Shown here: positions 10,946 through 21,816 of the stretch, piece by piece
How positions within the stretch are numbered: position 1 is the stretch's first letter
Layout of the letters: the number at the start of each line of letters is the position of its first letter
Origin: Chlorops oryzae
Lineage: Eukaryota; Arthropoda; Insecta; Diptera; Chloropidae
Assembly: GCA_020466095.1 (NCBI GenBank)
Contig: CM035806.1
Span: 62,110,059-62,174,058, forward strand
DNA length: 64,000 bases
Direction of reading: 5' to 3'
Translations under genes and position numbers: made by a program
Notes under the pieces: generated by a model
Database searches by the model: none
What the model was told of the DNA's origin: nothing
What the model saw: the letters and a program-made list of their open reading frames with translations, nothing else

Positions 10946-12227
10946 TGTTACTGTAGGAAATGTTCCTGATGAGGGTTTTTTGAATAGTCTGATACAACGG
11001 GATGATGGTTTTCGCATACTAAAAGACGTTCGGTCATCGCCAGCTCACTGGGAGGCAGAGAAGAAAAAAGTTTTGGGCATGATAAGACAGTTTGGAATTC
11101 CAACATTTTTTATCACTTTTTCAGCTGCTGAAACCAGATGGCCAGAGTTGTTAGTTATTCTTTCAAGGGTTGTTGATAACAAGGAAATTTCCGAGGTTGA
11201 GGCGTCGAATCTCAGTTGGCAGGATAAGGCTCGTCTTATAAGATCTGATGCAGTAACGTGTTCTTGCTATTTTGATTATCGATTTAGGCAGCTTTTTAAT
11301 TTGTTAAAAAAGGAAAATGGTGTTTTCGGTTCGAACTTTGTAGAAAAATTTTATTGGCGGGTTGAATTTCAACAAAGAGGCTCTCCCCATGTTCACTCCC
11401 TCTGTTGGTTAAAAAACGCGCCTGTTTTAAATGCCGATAGCGATTTGTCAATTCAATCAGTTGTATCGTTTATAGACAGGTTCATCTTCACCGATGGCTC
11501 AAACCCCGATTTACAGGAATTTATACCCTATCAAATGCACAAACATGGTCGCACTTGCCGTAGAGAGCTTAGGGGGAAGACATTCTGTCGTTTTGCTATG
11601 CCGTTTCCACCAATGCCACAAACAGAAATTCTGAGGCCTCTACCTGAAGACTTTGAAAATATTTCACTCCATAGGGAAAATTGCGAAAAAATTCATACTT
11701 TCATCAACTCCAACTTCACTGAGATCGAAACTTCTCCACTTAATGATTTCAACAATTTTTTGGCACACGAGAGGTTGTGCATGAGCTATAAAAATTATAT
11801 TCTAGCCCTACGTTCCCATATTAAAAAGTCGCAAATATTTTTGCAAAGACGATTTGCGGACCGAATGCTTAACGCATACAATCCATTAGTTTTATCTCTT
11901 CACAAAGCCAATATGGATATTCAATTCGTTAAAGATGCATGGGCTTTGGTTTCATATATTGTTAATTATATCAGCAGGCCTAGTAGAGGAATTTCTCGCA
12001 TATTAAGGGATGCCGTTTCTCAAATTAAATCAGGGAATATGTCCGTCAAACAAAAGTTGCAACACATTGGCCATAAACTTATTTCAGGGACCGAAATTTC
12101 AGTCCAAAAAGCGGCTTTCTGTTGTTTGGGTATGCACTTATCCGAAAGTAGCAACGCTGAAGTGTATATTAACACTTCTCGGCCAGAACAAAGAGTTCGC
12201 ATTCTGAGACCTAGAGACCAACTTTGA
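10893..12227 (+). pseudogene. Helitron Rep (HUH-type) nuclease domain (copy 2)
   Basis: This 444-residue open segment has the metal-binding H166 and H168 (SPHVHS) and the catalytic pair Y355/Y359 (SYIVNYI), plus the conserved FCRFAMPFPP stretch. It is the same as copy 1 except for Phe for Ser at residue 199. It ends at an in-frame TGA, and the next segment (12231-12479) follows in the same frame. Active-site residues are intact, so catalytic loss would come from the surrounding stops and not from this domain. Confidence 0.85.
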
Positions 12228-12230
12228 AAT

Positions 12231-12479
12231 ATGCCCCCTGAATCCATGAATATTTTCGTAGAGGGTATTCTTGATCATTATGTCCAACGCCCTGACTCTT
12301 TGGAGGATCTTTGTTTAGCTGATTTTGCATCGTTTTATTCGTTTTCCCGCTCCAACAATCTAAGGCCTGTTGAAAATGATTTATACGACGAACGTGAGGA
12401 AGAAGAATTGGGTCAAACGCGAAGACTTCCTCTAAAAGATGGTAGTGGTTTCATTAGGAAACGAACGAAACCATGTTAG
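12231..12479 (+). pseudogene. Helitron post-Rep segment (copy 2)
   Basis: This 82-residue segment is in the same frame as Rep and the following linker, bounded by in-frame TGA (12225-12227) and TAG (12477-12479). It matches 1245-1493 of copy 1. Confidence 0.7.
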
Positions 12480-12533
12480 ATTAGGTACAGGAGATTCAAC
12501 GTTGATACAGAACGTAGCGATTATTTTCGAGAA

Positions 12534-12860
12534 ATGGCTATGTTATTTTTCCCTTGGCGCAACGAAGAAAATCAGTTAATTAATTTAGATTGTGAGCAGC
12601 TTTGTAGGTCGAATCAAGATTTTATTGAGGGTAATAGAAAAAGGTATGACGTCTTTGAAGAAAGGGAGCTTGAAAACATTTTGAGACGACTGCAAAATGA
12701 AGAAACTGAAAACATCGATTCCGAAGTTCGGGATGAGCCCATTGATGAAGAATTTCAAATTTTTGCAGCGCCCGAAGTGAATTCAGACCTTAATATTTTA
12801 AATTTGAATGACAATATAGAAACAACAGATCAGGTGCCGAAAATACAATTAGGGTCATAA
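12534..12860 (+). pseudogene. Helitron Rep/helicase linker segment (copy 2)
   Basis: This 108-residue segment contains AMLFFPWRNEE and is acidic toward its end. It is in the Rep frame, and the codons between the TAG at 12477-12479 and this ORF are open (NVDTERSDYFRE). Its TAA at 12858-12860 is followed at once by helicase coding in another frame (IKLPSLIPQNALLP). Confidence 0.7.
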
Positions 12861-12871
12861 AACTTCCTTCT

Positions 12872-14305
12872 TTGATTCCACAAAACGCTTTGCTTCCAAT
12901 AGTCCAGTCACTGAATTTAAAACAAAAACTTTACTTAGCCCATATTTTGCACAGTGTAAAATTCAACAAAATTTTCTATGAGTTTGTAGGTGGAGGGGCA
13001 GGTGTAGGAAAGAGTAGGTTGATTTCTGCAGTTTATCAAAGCGTTACATCTCGATTGAATTCAGTCCCTGGTAGCAATCCCGAATCAGTTAAAGTGTTAC
13101 TTTGTGCTCCCACAGGAAAAGCAGCTTTTGGAATAGGTGGTGCAACCCTTCATTCTATGTTTTCTCTTCCTATAAATCAATCGAATTCAGAATTAAGGCC
13201 TCTAAGCCATGATGCAGTCAACACGTTGTCTACGAAATTTCAAGATTTAAGGCTTCTTATAATCGATGAAATATCAATGGTCGGGGCCAAAATGCTTGCT
13301 CAGTTAGATTGTCGTTTGAAACAGATTTTTAAAAGCACAGCTGTTTTCGGTGGAATATCTCTTACTGTTTTTGGAGACTTTAGGCAACTTCCTCCGGTTG
13401 GCGATAGGTGGATTTTCTCTACAAATTCTAATGATGTATATGCACCAATTTACAGTACTACCCTTTGGGATAATTTTAAATATTTTGAGTTGACCGAAAT
13501 AATGCGGCAAAGAAATTACCACTCTTTTGCTAGGCCATTAAATAATATGGCAAGTGGAGAAATGACTGCTGAAGATGTTTCACTTTTAAAATCCAGAGTT
13601 GTTTCTCCAACAACTTCTGTTCCGGATGATGCTATTCACCTTTTTTGTTTCAATAAGGATGTCGAAAATTTCAATACATTTAAACTGAATCAGATTCCAA
13701 CTGAGCAGTTTATTTCCAATAGTGAGGATGTTGTCAAATCTAGTGGTCTGCGGTCCGAAAAAATTCAACAAATTCTTGATTCTGTTGCTAAACTTCCAGC
13801 TTCGAAAACACTAGGGCTTCCTTCCACAATTTTGTTGAAAACTAAAGCCAAGTGCATGATTACCGTGAATATTGATACAAGTGATGGTTTAGTAAACGGT
13901 GCGACAGGGCGTTTAATGCAAATTGATCGAAATCCTCGAGGTGTTCCTTTTACTTTGTGGTTCAATTTTTTCGATGAGAGTATTGGCTTAGAAGCACGTT
14001 CTGGTAAACGTCATCCCCTGCAAACTCTTTGGACACCTATTGAAAGAGTAGTAAAATCCTTCCAGTTCGGAAGTAGTGACAATATCAATGTTTCAAGAAA
14101 ACAGTTTCCTGTGGTTGCAGCAGAAGGTATAACGATCCACAAGAGTCAAGGGGCGACTTATTCGCAAGTTGTATTGCACACAAGTCCAAAGATGACCCGT
14201 GCAGCGTTATATGTTGGTTGTAGTCGCGCTACTTCTGCTTCCAGTCTTTTCATAATTGGAAATTATTACCACCTTCACCTTCCGACATTATTTCTTTCGA
14301 AATGA
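12872..14305 (+). CDS. Pif1-like Helitron helicase (copy 2, motifs complete)
   Basis: This is a 477-residue superfamily 1B helicase domain. The motifs in order are: Walker A GGGAGVGKS (40-48), motif Ia LLCAPTGKAA (76-85), Walker B LIIDEISM (129-136), motif III GDFRQLPPV (168-176), motif IV LTEIMRQ (207-213), NGATGRL (342-348), motif V ITIHKSQGAT (420-429) and motif VI YVGCSRAT (447-454). It should unwind DNA 5' to 3' during rolling-circle transposition. The first Met is arbitrary, because the domain was once joined to Rep and a frameshift near 12860 separates them. It ends LFLSK and overlaps by 4 bp an ATG that continues a tail in another frame. All helicase motifs are intact. Confidence 0.85.
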   Translation: MIPQNALLPIVQSLNLKQKLYLAHILHSVKFNKIFYEFVGGGAGVGKSRLISAVYQSVTSRLNSVPGSNPESVKVLLCAPTGKAAFGIGGATLHSMFSLPINQSNSELRPLSHDAVNTLSTKFQDLRLLIIDEISMVGAKMLAQLDCRLKQIFKSTAVFGGISLTVFGDFRQLPPVGDRWIFSTNSNDVYAPIYSTTLWDNFKYFELTEIMRQRNYHSFARPLNNMASGEMTAEDVSLLKSRVVSPTTSVPDDAIHLFCFNKDVENFNTFKLNQIPTEQFISNSEDVVKSSGLRSEKIQQILDSVAKLPASKTLGLPSTILLKTKAKCMITVNIDTSDGLVNGATGRLMQIDRNPRGVPFTLWFNFFDESIGLEARSGKRHPLQTLWTPIERVVKSFQFGSSDNINVSRKQFPVVAAEGITIHKSQGATYSQVVLHTSPKMTRAALYVGCSRATSASSLFIIGNYYHLHLPTLFLSK

Positions 14306-14475
14306 ATGCACTTCGTTCCGAAAAAAAATTGAATTCCACTTTTGAAAAATATTTAGGTGCGTCTCAAATGAAAATTCGTCAGTCCAATGCACTCGGCCGT
14401 TGCCGCGTGGAAGGGTGCTTTAGAATGAGCCTGGAAAGTTCTCTGTCGCCGTTTCGCTTGGATTATTATTATTAG
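14302..14475 (+). pseudogene. Helitron C-terminal tail, frameshifted and interrupted
   Basis: This 57-codon reading frame starts MNALRSEKKLNSTFEKYLG and overlaps the helicase stop. It looks like the usual short C-terminal extension after motif VI, now in a different frame. It runs into the inserted LINE end (DYYY-stop comes from the LINE tail), so the original C-terminus is lost. Confidence 0.45.
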
Positions 14476-14768
14476 GAGAGGGACAATTGTGGAATGCGAC
14501 CAGAGGTGATCTATTGTGCTATCCCGTGTTTTGTTAACACCAGCTCAATCTAAGGCTTTTGATAAGCGCTACGATTGATCTGGGATTAAATGTTTTTATC
14601 TCATCAGGCTGTGGAAACGCCTTGTTGAGGTATTTCAATCGCTTGGTGGCGAGTGCCGGGCAAGAACAGAGCAGGTGAGTGGTGGTCTCGCACTGCTCTA
14701 TGCAGTATCGGCATATGTCCGTGTCTGAGAGCTTTATTCTCTTCAGATGGTACCCAACTGGTAAACAA
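14466..14768 (-). mobile_element. 5'-truncated LINE (non-LTR retrotransposon) with 14-bp TSD
   Basis: The insertion is flanked by perfect direct repeats tttcgcttggatta at 14452-14465 and 14769-14782. Read on the minus strand, it has an ORF2 C-terminus, a short 3' UTR and a TAA-repeat tail (taataataataa), which recalls I-clade LINEs. Only about 300 bp remain, the usual 5' truncation of target-primed reverse transcription. Confidence 0.85.
14534..14764 (-). pseudogene. LINE ORF2 C-terminal fragment (Cys/His region after RNase H)
   Basis: These 76 codons plus a stop read GYHLKRIKLSDTDICRYC, then ETTTHLLCSCPAL and ATKRLKYLNKAF, ending in SLRLSWC-stop. The C-x2-C...H-x4-C pattern with HLLCxCPAL is the conserved end of many insect LINE polymerases. 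The fragment is undamaged but lacks everything upstream. Confidence 0.8.
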
Positions 14769-15692
14769 TTTCGCTTGGATTAAGGCGAGGCTTTAAGATC
14801 GCTGTTGGCGCGACCTTTCGTTGCGTTTAGATTATCGCACATGGACAATGTTGGTCGCACGGCAATCGACAGGTGTATGCGCATATGGAGAATCTTTGTC
14901 GCAAGGTATTCGACGGGTATAGGTCGAACCAACAGTGATTTTAAACAACTCCAACCCAACTTCACGTCTATACAAACATGCAAAATTCCAAATCAGCTCA
15001 TAAAATAATTAATTGACACGAACACACATCTGCCTGATCCATAAAAGTTAAATAATGAAATTAGCTTCAATATTTTTAACTGTGTGTTTTCATTACATGA
15101 AAACCATTCGTGAAGCATTTAATTTTCATAAATTTAACAACAAAAACTTTCCGCCTGCTCATAAATCCATTTTAAATTTAAACTTTAAATAAAATTCAAA
15201 AATTCCACACTAGAATTAAATTTCATTTGAATTTAAAATGTGTTTATGAATAAGGGGGTTTATCTGTTTTATATGAATAAGGGCTCATTTATAAAAAGGC
15301 AGTGGCAATGGCAGTGACAATTTTATAAAATTTAGATAGCAATACGTATTGTAATTTGTTGCATATGATATGAGCTTCTCTAAAATCTGAAAAACTGCCA
15401 TATTGTAAATCAGCCTTAAGGCTGTAAAAATCTATCTACACAATTTTTTGGTTAAGTGTATTTATTTTAGAAATTTATTGAAAATGAAATGAAGCAAAAA
15501 ACATTTTTTTCATCAAATTATTTTATGACTATTTTAAATTTTTGATTCATTTTTGTCAACATACATTTCAGATACACTTAACATGATTTTCAAATCCCAC
15601 TCCTTTAAAATATGAACCGACGCTACAGCTCTTCGCACATAAAACGCTCTTAGCATAAACTGCTAAAATTAAACCGGCGATTTTAAATGAGC

Positions 15693-16493
15693 GGTGTCTT
15701 AGGTTTTGAGCTATAGGCATTTGAACTTGCAAAAAGTTGAATTTTTTGGGTTTTTTTAAATTTTCAAAGTTTCATTTTAACTTTTAAGTACAAAGAAAAT
15801 TTTTTAAATTTTTTTCGGTAACTAAAAATGATAAACATATCGCACCTTTCCTAATAAATCGGCACAATTCAAAATTTTTTAAATCAATTTTTTCATGTTC
15901 GATTTGATTTTTGTGTAAAAAACCGAACACTTAAAAAAAAAAGGTTATATTGACAGATGCAGCAATCGATTGATAGTAATATAAGTTTAGAAAAAACATT
16001 ATTTCTCCTTAGTTTCAAGAGAGATTGAATGATTTTCGAGAAATACGAAATTTCGAATTGTGCCGATTTAGTAGCAAGGGTGCGATATATTTAACGTATA
16101 TAGAAAAAAAAATTTCTATATCGGCAAATCGGTTAAAAAATAAAGAAATAATAAGAGATTTTCCACATTTACTCATAGACGTCGGAGTACTAAAATCAAC
16201 CGGGCCTACTTCAACGTCACTGAAAGCAATAATCCAATTTTTACATAACATAAGGGCACTAAAATTTGAGTAAATGTGGAAAATCTCTTATAATTTCTTT
16301 ATTTTTCAACCGATTTGGAAGAAGTTTTTTGTATACGCTAAATTTATGTTTATCATTTTTAGTTACCGAAAAAAATTAAAAATTTTTTTTTTTAGTACTT
16401 AAAGGTTAAAATGAAATTTTTCATATTTAAAAAAACCCAAAAAAGTCAACTTTTTGCAAGTTCAAATGCCTATAGCTCAAAAACTAAGACACC
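15693..16493. mobile_element. Foldback-like inverted-repeat element in repeat A
   Basis: Long inverted arms begin ggtgtcttaggttttgagct (15693) and end agctcaaaaactaagacacc (16493). Inner arms agagattttccacatttact / gagtaaatgtggaaaatctc continue the pairing. It carries the nested MITE at 15841-16084. The short ORF at 16025-16273 is not a credible gene. The matching copy in repeat B is at 19886-20438. Confidence 0.7.
15841..16084. mobile_element. MITE with a paralogous empty site
   Basis: This 244-bp insertion has inverted ends (cgcacctttcctaataaatc / gatttagtagcaagggtgcg) and lies between ATAT at 15837-15840 and 16085-16088. Repeat B keeps the uninterrupted sequence aaacatatatttaacg (around 20027-20042), which proves the insertion. 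A 2-bp TA duplication with one extra TIR base (tcgcacc) is an equally good reading. Confidence 0.85.
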
Positions 16494-16577
16494 TATTGTA
16501 ACAAATAATATATCGTTGCAAAGGAGAAGGTTTCTGCTTCATATCAATAAATTTTTTTATTTAGGCGAGCTGTTTTT

Positions 16578-17040
16578 GTTATATTGAACACCGAAGGCAT
16601 CAACACTTGACAAAACCGATGTTTGAATTTTTTTTTATATTGACAAAACTTTTGTTTGAAATTTTTGAAAGTGCATATAAATATTTTTCTAAAATTCTCA
16701 TAAGCCTTATGTGGACTTACATACAAGAGACAAAATAATCAAAAATTAGCTCACATATGTGTATGATGTTATAATGTATAATTATCTTCCGTAAACTGAC
16801 TTGGCAGACTCAAATTGTTATTATGGAATATGTAGATGAGGCATTTTTCTTTTTTAATTTATTTAAAATAATTGGTTGATTTTTACACCTTTGGTTGTTG
16901 ATATTACAAATCGTTTGTTGAAATATTTTATTGAGTGTTAATACTTTTGGTTGTTGATATTACAATTCTTTGTTTGGAAATGTTTATTGAGTGTTAATAC
17001 TTCGAGTAATTGGCCCAATTAAACGATTTGTTAATATCAT
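16578..17040. other. No gene; two-unit tandem repeat
   Basis: AT-rich. The only structure seen is a 56-bp unit (ttggttgttgatattacaa ... gagtgttaatactt) present twice at about 16889-17003. Confidence 0.6.
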
Positions 17041-17179
17041 AAAATGTGTGATAGGCTGAGTTTTAACAACGGATTTGTTATATTGATTAAAAAATTGATT
17101 GTATTTAGGCGCAAAAATCTTTCTGTGCAGCTAGAATTTAAAATGCTATTCAATTCCGATTCAAGGCTGGCACAGTATT

Positions 17180-19140
17180 TTAAAAGCTCCTCTGGTGGTC
17201 AAAACACGCATTTTGTCTTTCTTCGCAGACGGACTGAACACTGGTTGCGCACTGGTGAAGTTTACGAACCTTCGAATAAAACCAGCCTGCAACGTAGGCA
17301 TGGGTATTTTTGTCTAAAAATTCCGTGGCTTCATTAAACCGAAATTCACAACGTTGCATAAACGTTCTTGCGGGAGATTGAATAGCTTGAAAGCTTTCCC
17401 AATCTAAATGCTTTTCGGTTTGGAATTGTTGATTTCTCTTATAATTACAAAATGGACCATCTTGAATGTCTTCTACGTTACAATTACCTTCAATAAATGC
17501 TTGAGTCTAATCTAAACCCCATCGTTTCTGATAAGACTTAGAAAACATATAAGCACTTACTTTGCCATCTTGATCAGTACGGTTGCGGATTTCTGAAAAG
17601 AAGTGATCCAACCCATCTTGGCAGAGCTTTCTCGTTGCCAAGTATTCAAAGCCTTCTTTTCTTAAATCCTTCCACATATCAAGGAGGCTGCTAACGTTAA
17701 GCAACCAACCTTTAATCCAACAAAAATCTGATGTTTTGTCTTTACCGTTACTATCGGAAATTCTAACTGAATTTGCCGATCAGTGCCTCGAAATACAGTT
17801 TTCAAATCTGCCTTCGACTCTGTATTCCTACTGTTGAACAAATCAAATAAATCATTAAAAAAAAAGTGCGAACGATGCCGTGTTTGGCATCGTTCGCGCT
17901 TCGGAACTTGGAAGCGTTCCAGAACTATATAATACATTTAAACCCGAACCAACTTTGTCACTTAGAACTGCGTTGCTAAGTAGACGCGTTGCTTCGTGAA
18001 ATTATCTAATTTTAAATGTTTGAGAGTTAAACTGTGCGCAACTTTATAAAAAGACTGAGTTCAAAAAGAAGTTGTATGTCACTCCAGTTTTCCTCTCCAC
18101 CATTAAAGTGTACAATGTTTCTGCTATAAATACAATTCCTCGCACTTTTTAATAAGTGCGGTGAATCAAAAAATACATAATTTTTGAAGACCCTACATCG
18201 AAAAAAGGTCTCGACTCACTCCAAGATCCTTAATAAGTCCGTAAAAGTTATTGCCCTGATCAGAAACAAAGTGAACTGGTTTGAAATGAATAGAAATAAG
18301 TTTTTCAATTAATTCTTAAAGGTATTAACGAACTACTTGTTTGGTAACTGGCCCATTTGAGAAAAAATAGGCCAACGGCTGCCGCCAAAAAACACCTCCA
18401 ACACTTTGGGCCATAAAAACTAAAACATGATCACAATTTAGAGAAGTTCGGCTTTCATCACCGAAATCCTCTAAACCGTAATTTTGGTCTTGCACTTGGA
18501 TCATACTGGAGAAACGTGCAAAGAAACATTTAATCGCAACAGGTGGAAACGTATCGTTGCTCTGCAGTGAGCCCACTAGCTCGATCTTGGACGGCCATTG
18601 AAAATTATTTTTGAGAAATCTATATGCTACGGATGACAAAAAGAAAATTTGAAGAGCAATGAGTTTAACGTCATCACCAGATCTACGTTCTCGAGGAGTT
18701 TTGTTTACGTTACGTATGCTGTGCCGAAAAATAATTGCTTCCTGAGGAGACAGCCCACTTAAAATTTCATTCAATAAATCTTCTTTCTTTTGGATGGTCT
18801 TTTCCCGTAAAGAGTCATTATCTAATCACAGCCGTCTACGACCTTCTTCAGATATTTAAAGATTCCGCTTCAATTCCGCAACTTCGTTGCGGAGACGAAT
18901 GTTTTCGTCCACCACATTGAAGCTACCAATATCTTACGAATTTTGTGAGGGCTGTGAATTGAAAACTTGTTCATCAATGGAGGGTCCCCTTACATATGTA
19001 TTGATAATTTACTAATTCTAAATCGGGTATGGCTTTCCTCTTCAGCCTTTCCCCGCCCCTCTGCTTTTCCTAGAAATACCTGCCGCACGCGAACAAATTT
19101 TCGGGTTCCCAACTCTTGATCCCGAAAGACTCCAACCAAT
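17180..19140 (-). pseudogene. THAP/P-element-like transposase, copy P1 (broken)
   Basis: On the minus strand the order is a THAP second half (WLESFGIKSWEPENLFACGRYF, about 19130-19060), a coiled-coil remnant (NIRLRNEVAELKRN), then the transposase body (LSPQEAIIFRHSI, VAYRFLKNNFQWPS, YGLEDFGDESRT, QSVGGVFWRQPLAYFFSNGP), a C-terminal part (LLDMWKDLRKEGFEYLATRKLCQDGLDHFFSEIRNRT, SYQKRWGLD) and AYVAGWF before a stop at 17180-17182. Stops, frameshifts and a deletion after WPS break it. The invariant THAP His reads Tyr (CGRYF). A TATAG acceptor precedes the THAP exon. Confidence 0.8.
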
Positions 19141-20530
19141 CTTTACGTCTATACAAACATGCAAAATTCCAAATCAGCTCATAAAAGAATTAATTGACAC
19201 AAACACACAACTGCCTCATCCATAAATGTTAAATAATGAAATTAGCTTCAATATTTTTAACTGTGTGTTTTCATTACATGAAAACCATTCGTGAAGCATT
19301 TAAATTTCATAAATTTAACAAGAAAAACTTTCCGCCTGCTCATATATCCATTTCAAATTTAAACTTTAAATAAAATTCAAAAATTCCATACTAGATTTAA
19401 ATTTCATCTGAATTTAAAATGTGTTTATGAATAAGGGGGTTTATCTGTTTTATATGAATAAGGGCTCATTTATAAAAAGGCAGTGGCAATGGCAGTGACA
19501 ATTTTATAAAATTTAGATAGCAATACGTATTGTAATTTGTTGCATATCATATGAGCTTCTCTAAAATCTGAAAAACTGCTACTGCCACTGCCATATTGTA
19601 AATCAGCCTTAAGGCTGTAAAAATCTATCTACACAATTTTTTGGTTAAGTGTATTTATTTTAGAAATTTATTGAAAATGAAATGAAGCAAAAAACATTTT
19701 TTTCGTCAAATTATTTTATGACTATTTTAAATTTTTGATTCATTTTTATCAACATACATTTCAAATACACTTAACATGATTTTCAAATCCCACTCCTTTA
19801 AAATATGAACCGACGCTACAGCTCTTCGCACATACAACGCTCTTAGCATAAACTGCTAAAATTAAACCGGCGATTTTAAATAAGCGGTGTCTTAGGTTTT
19901 GAGCTATAGGCATTTGAACTTGCAAAAAGTTGAATTCTTTGGGTTTTTTTAAATTTTCAAAGTTTCATTTTAACTTTTAAGTACAAAGAAAATATTTGAA
20001 ATTTTTTTCGGTAACTAAAAATGATAAACATATATTTAACGTATATAGAAAAAAAAATTTCTATATCGGCAAATCGGTTGAAAAATAAAGAAATTATAAG
20101 AGATTTTCCACATTTACTCATAGACGTCGGAGTACTAAAATCAACCGGGCCTACTTCAACGTCACTGAAAGCAATAATCCAATTTTTACATAACATAAGG
20201 GCACTAAAATTTGAGTAAATGTGGAAAATCTCTTATAATTTCTTTATTTTTCAACCGATTTGGAAGAAGTTTTTTGTATACGCTAAATATATGTTTATCA
20301 TTTTTAGTTACCGAAAAAAATTTAAAATTTTTTTCTAGTACTTAAAGGTTAAAATGAAATTTTTAAAATATAAAAAAAAAACCCAAAAAGTCAACTTTTT
20401 GCAAGTTCAAATGCCTATAGCTCAAAAATTAAGACACCTATTGTAACAAATAATATATCGCTGCAAAGGGGAAAGTTTTCTGCTTTATATCAATAAAATT
20501 TTATTTTTATTTAGGCGAGCTGTTTTGGAG
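19130..20530. repeat. Direct repeat B (about 1.4 kb)
   Basis: This is the second copy of the repeat at 14950-16577, lying immediately upstream (minus strand) of the P1 THAP exon. It retains nine extra bases (around 19580) and the empty MITE site. The right edge is ttaggcgagctgtttt. Confidence 0.85.
19886..20438. mobile_element. Foldback-like inverted-repeat element in repeat B
   Basis: Same element as 15693-16493 without the nested MITE: arms run from ggtgtcttagg at 19886 to ctaagacacc-type sequence at 20438. About 550 bp, most of it able to pair. Confidence 0.7.
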
Positions 20531-21570
20531 TTATTTGGCAAAATCCCAAAAAACCATCAAAAAACACGGGGGAAAAAACGGATGACATTTTCGTGATCAG
20601 CGACCCCAATTTAGTCTAAAAACCATCATTTCGTCTCTGCTCTCGCGAAAGTCTTAAATTCTGTAAACTATGTTAGTGTAATCATACCACAAGCACAAAA
20701 CATTTGAATTTGAAAACAGTTTCGTTATATTTTCAATAATCTTCGCATATGTGTGTTTATGGATATGATTACAAATGCGCTCATGTACCACGTAAATACC
20801 TGTCGAAGTCAATTTCGTTGCTAGAAAATCCGAACAGAGGTCCGTGGGTAGGCTCGCATCGCATAATACAAATCTTCTTGTGGGCCGTCACACAGTGCTT
20901 TGTCTGCATACAAAAGTGGGTTAAAAATAGAACGAGTATTCCAAAGTTATTGAAATTTGGCAATTTAGTTCATTTTAGGCCGCTGATTCCGAATCTGTAA
21001 TCAAATTTAATGTCAATGTCATAATTTTATCAAAAATCGCGTTTAAATTGTGAAATTTCACCTTTTTCAAGTGATTGTAAAAATATAAAAAATTAAATAA
21101 AACTCCAAACCAAAATTTTTTAATTATTATCTGTACTTTTGTCTTTTCATAACTGTTTTCTTTATTCAAATATATTGTATACTTGTTAGTTAAAAATAAT
21201 TTTTGTTAGAGCATGTTCGCCCCTAAAAGATGCCATATTTGTTTGCTATTGTGATGCTTTTTGCTAAATAAATGTTATTCCTTGTATGCTCTTTTACATT
21301 ATATTTCTCACATGAATCGGCATCAATTTGCTCTTCTATGTAAGAAAATAAAAGATTAGCTTTGTCTCGTTGACCTGGACAAATCCACAAATTAAACAAT
21401 ACTTCATTTGTTATAACAACTGACATTTTAAATTCCTTTATTGACAATGACAATTTAATTTAAAAGTTTGCAAAACCACTTGTTCTGATTGCAGTCAAGA
21501 AAACATAAACATTAAAAATGTAAGAAAAGAATATAAGAAAGAAAAGAAACGAATTTTTTTATATGTATAT
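20531..21570. other. No gene seen
   Basis: The open frames here are short and unlike any family I know. No terminal repeats were recognised. Confidence 0.5.
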
Positions 21571-21580
21571 GAAACCATTA

Positions 21581-21816
21581 GAGCGGTTCGAAAAACAAAA
21601 AATATTTTATTTCGGAATACAATACAACAAGAAAAAGTTGGGAAAATTTTTTTCTTCTAAATTTTGTTTTTCTTATCTAGGCCAATGGCAACATTTGCGC
21701 GCTATTGTATTCCGAAATAAAATATTTTCTGTTCGTATGTTCCTTAATATCGAGCTAAAGGTCAGTTGCATTTTCATTTTCTAATGAGAAAATATTTTTT
21801 GTTTTTCGAACCACCC
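21581..21816. mobile_element. MITE with TA TSD (Tc1/mariner type)
   Basis: The TIRs begin GAGCGGTTCGAAAAACAAAA on the left and GGGTGGTTCGAAAAACAAAA (reverse complement) on the right, continuing into a ...TATTTT run, and a second inner inverted pair surrounds cggaatacaatac. TA flanks both ends (21579-21580, 21817-21818). Confidence 0.75.

Larger units (their letters stand above)
9080..14475 (+). mobile_element. Helitron/Helentron-like element, copy 2 (5'-truncated)
   Basis: This is the same element as copy 1 in inverted orientation. It starts inside the basic N-terminus (RIRRERTDEGF) and so lacks the start codon and leader. It runs through the repeat region, Cys-rich block, Rep and complete helicase, and a C-terminal tail is interrupted by a LINE insertion at about 14466. 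Three in-frame stops (TAA 10352-10354, TGA 12225-12227, TAG 12477-12479) and two frameshifts (10893-10945 and about 12860) match copy 1 one for one. I could not place the 3' hairpin/CTRR-type end. Confidence 0.85.
14950..16577. repeat. Direct repeat A (about 1.6 kb)
   Basis: This is near-identical to 19130-20530 in the same orientation (for example gtctatacaaacatgc at both left ends and ttaggcgagctgtttt at both right ends). It differs mainly by a 244-bp MITE insertion (15841-16084). The left edge coincides with the THAP exon start of P-like copy 1 in repeat B, so the repeat probably represents 5' non-coding sequence of that element family. Confidence 0.85.

Noticed and set aside
16025..20218. 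Matching small ORFs at 16025-16273 and 20021-20218
   Set aside because: Both lie inside a foldback element; identical reading comes from the A/B duplication and there is no motif.
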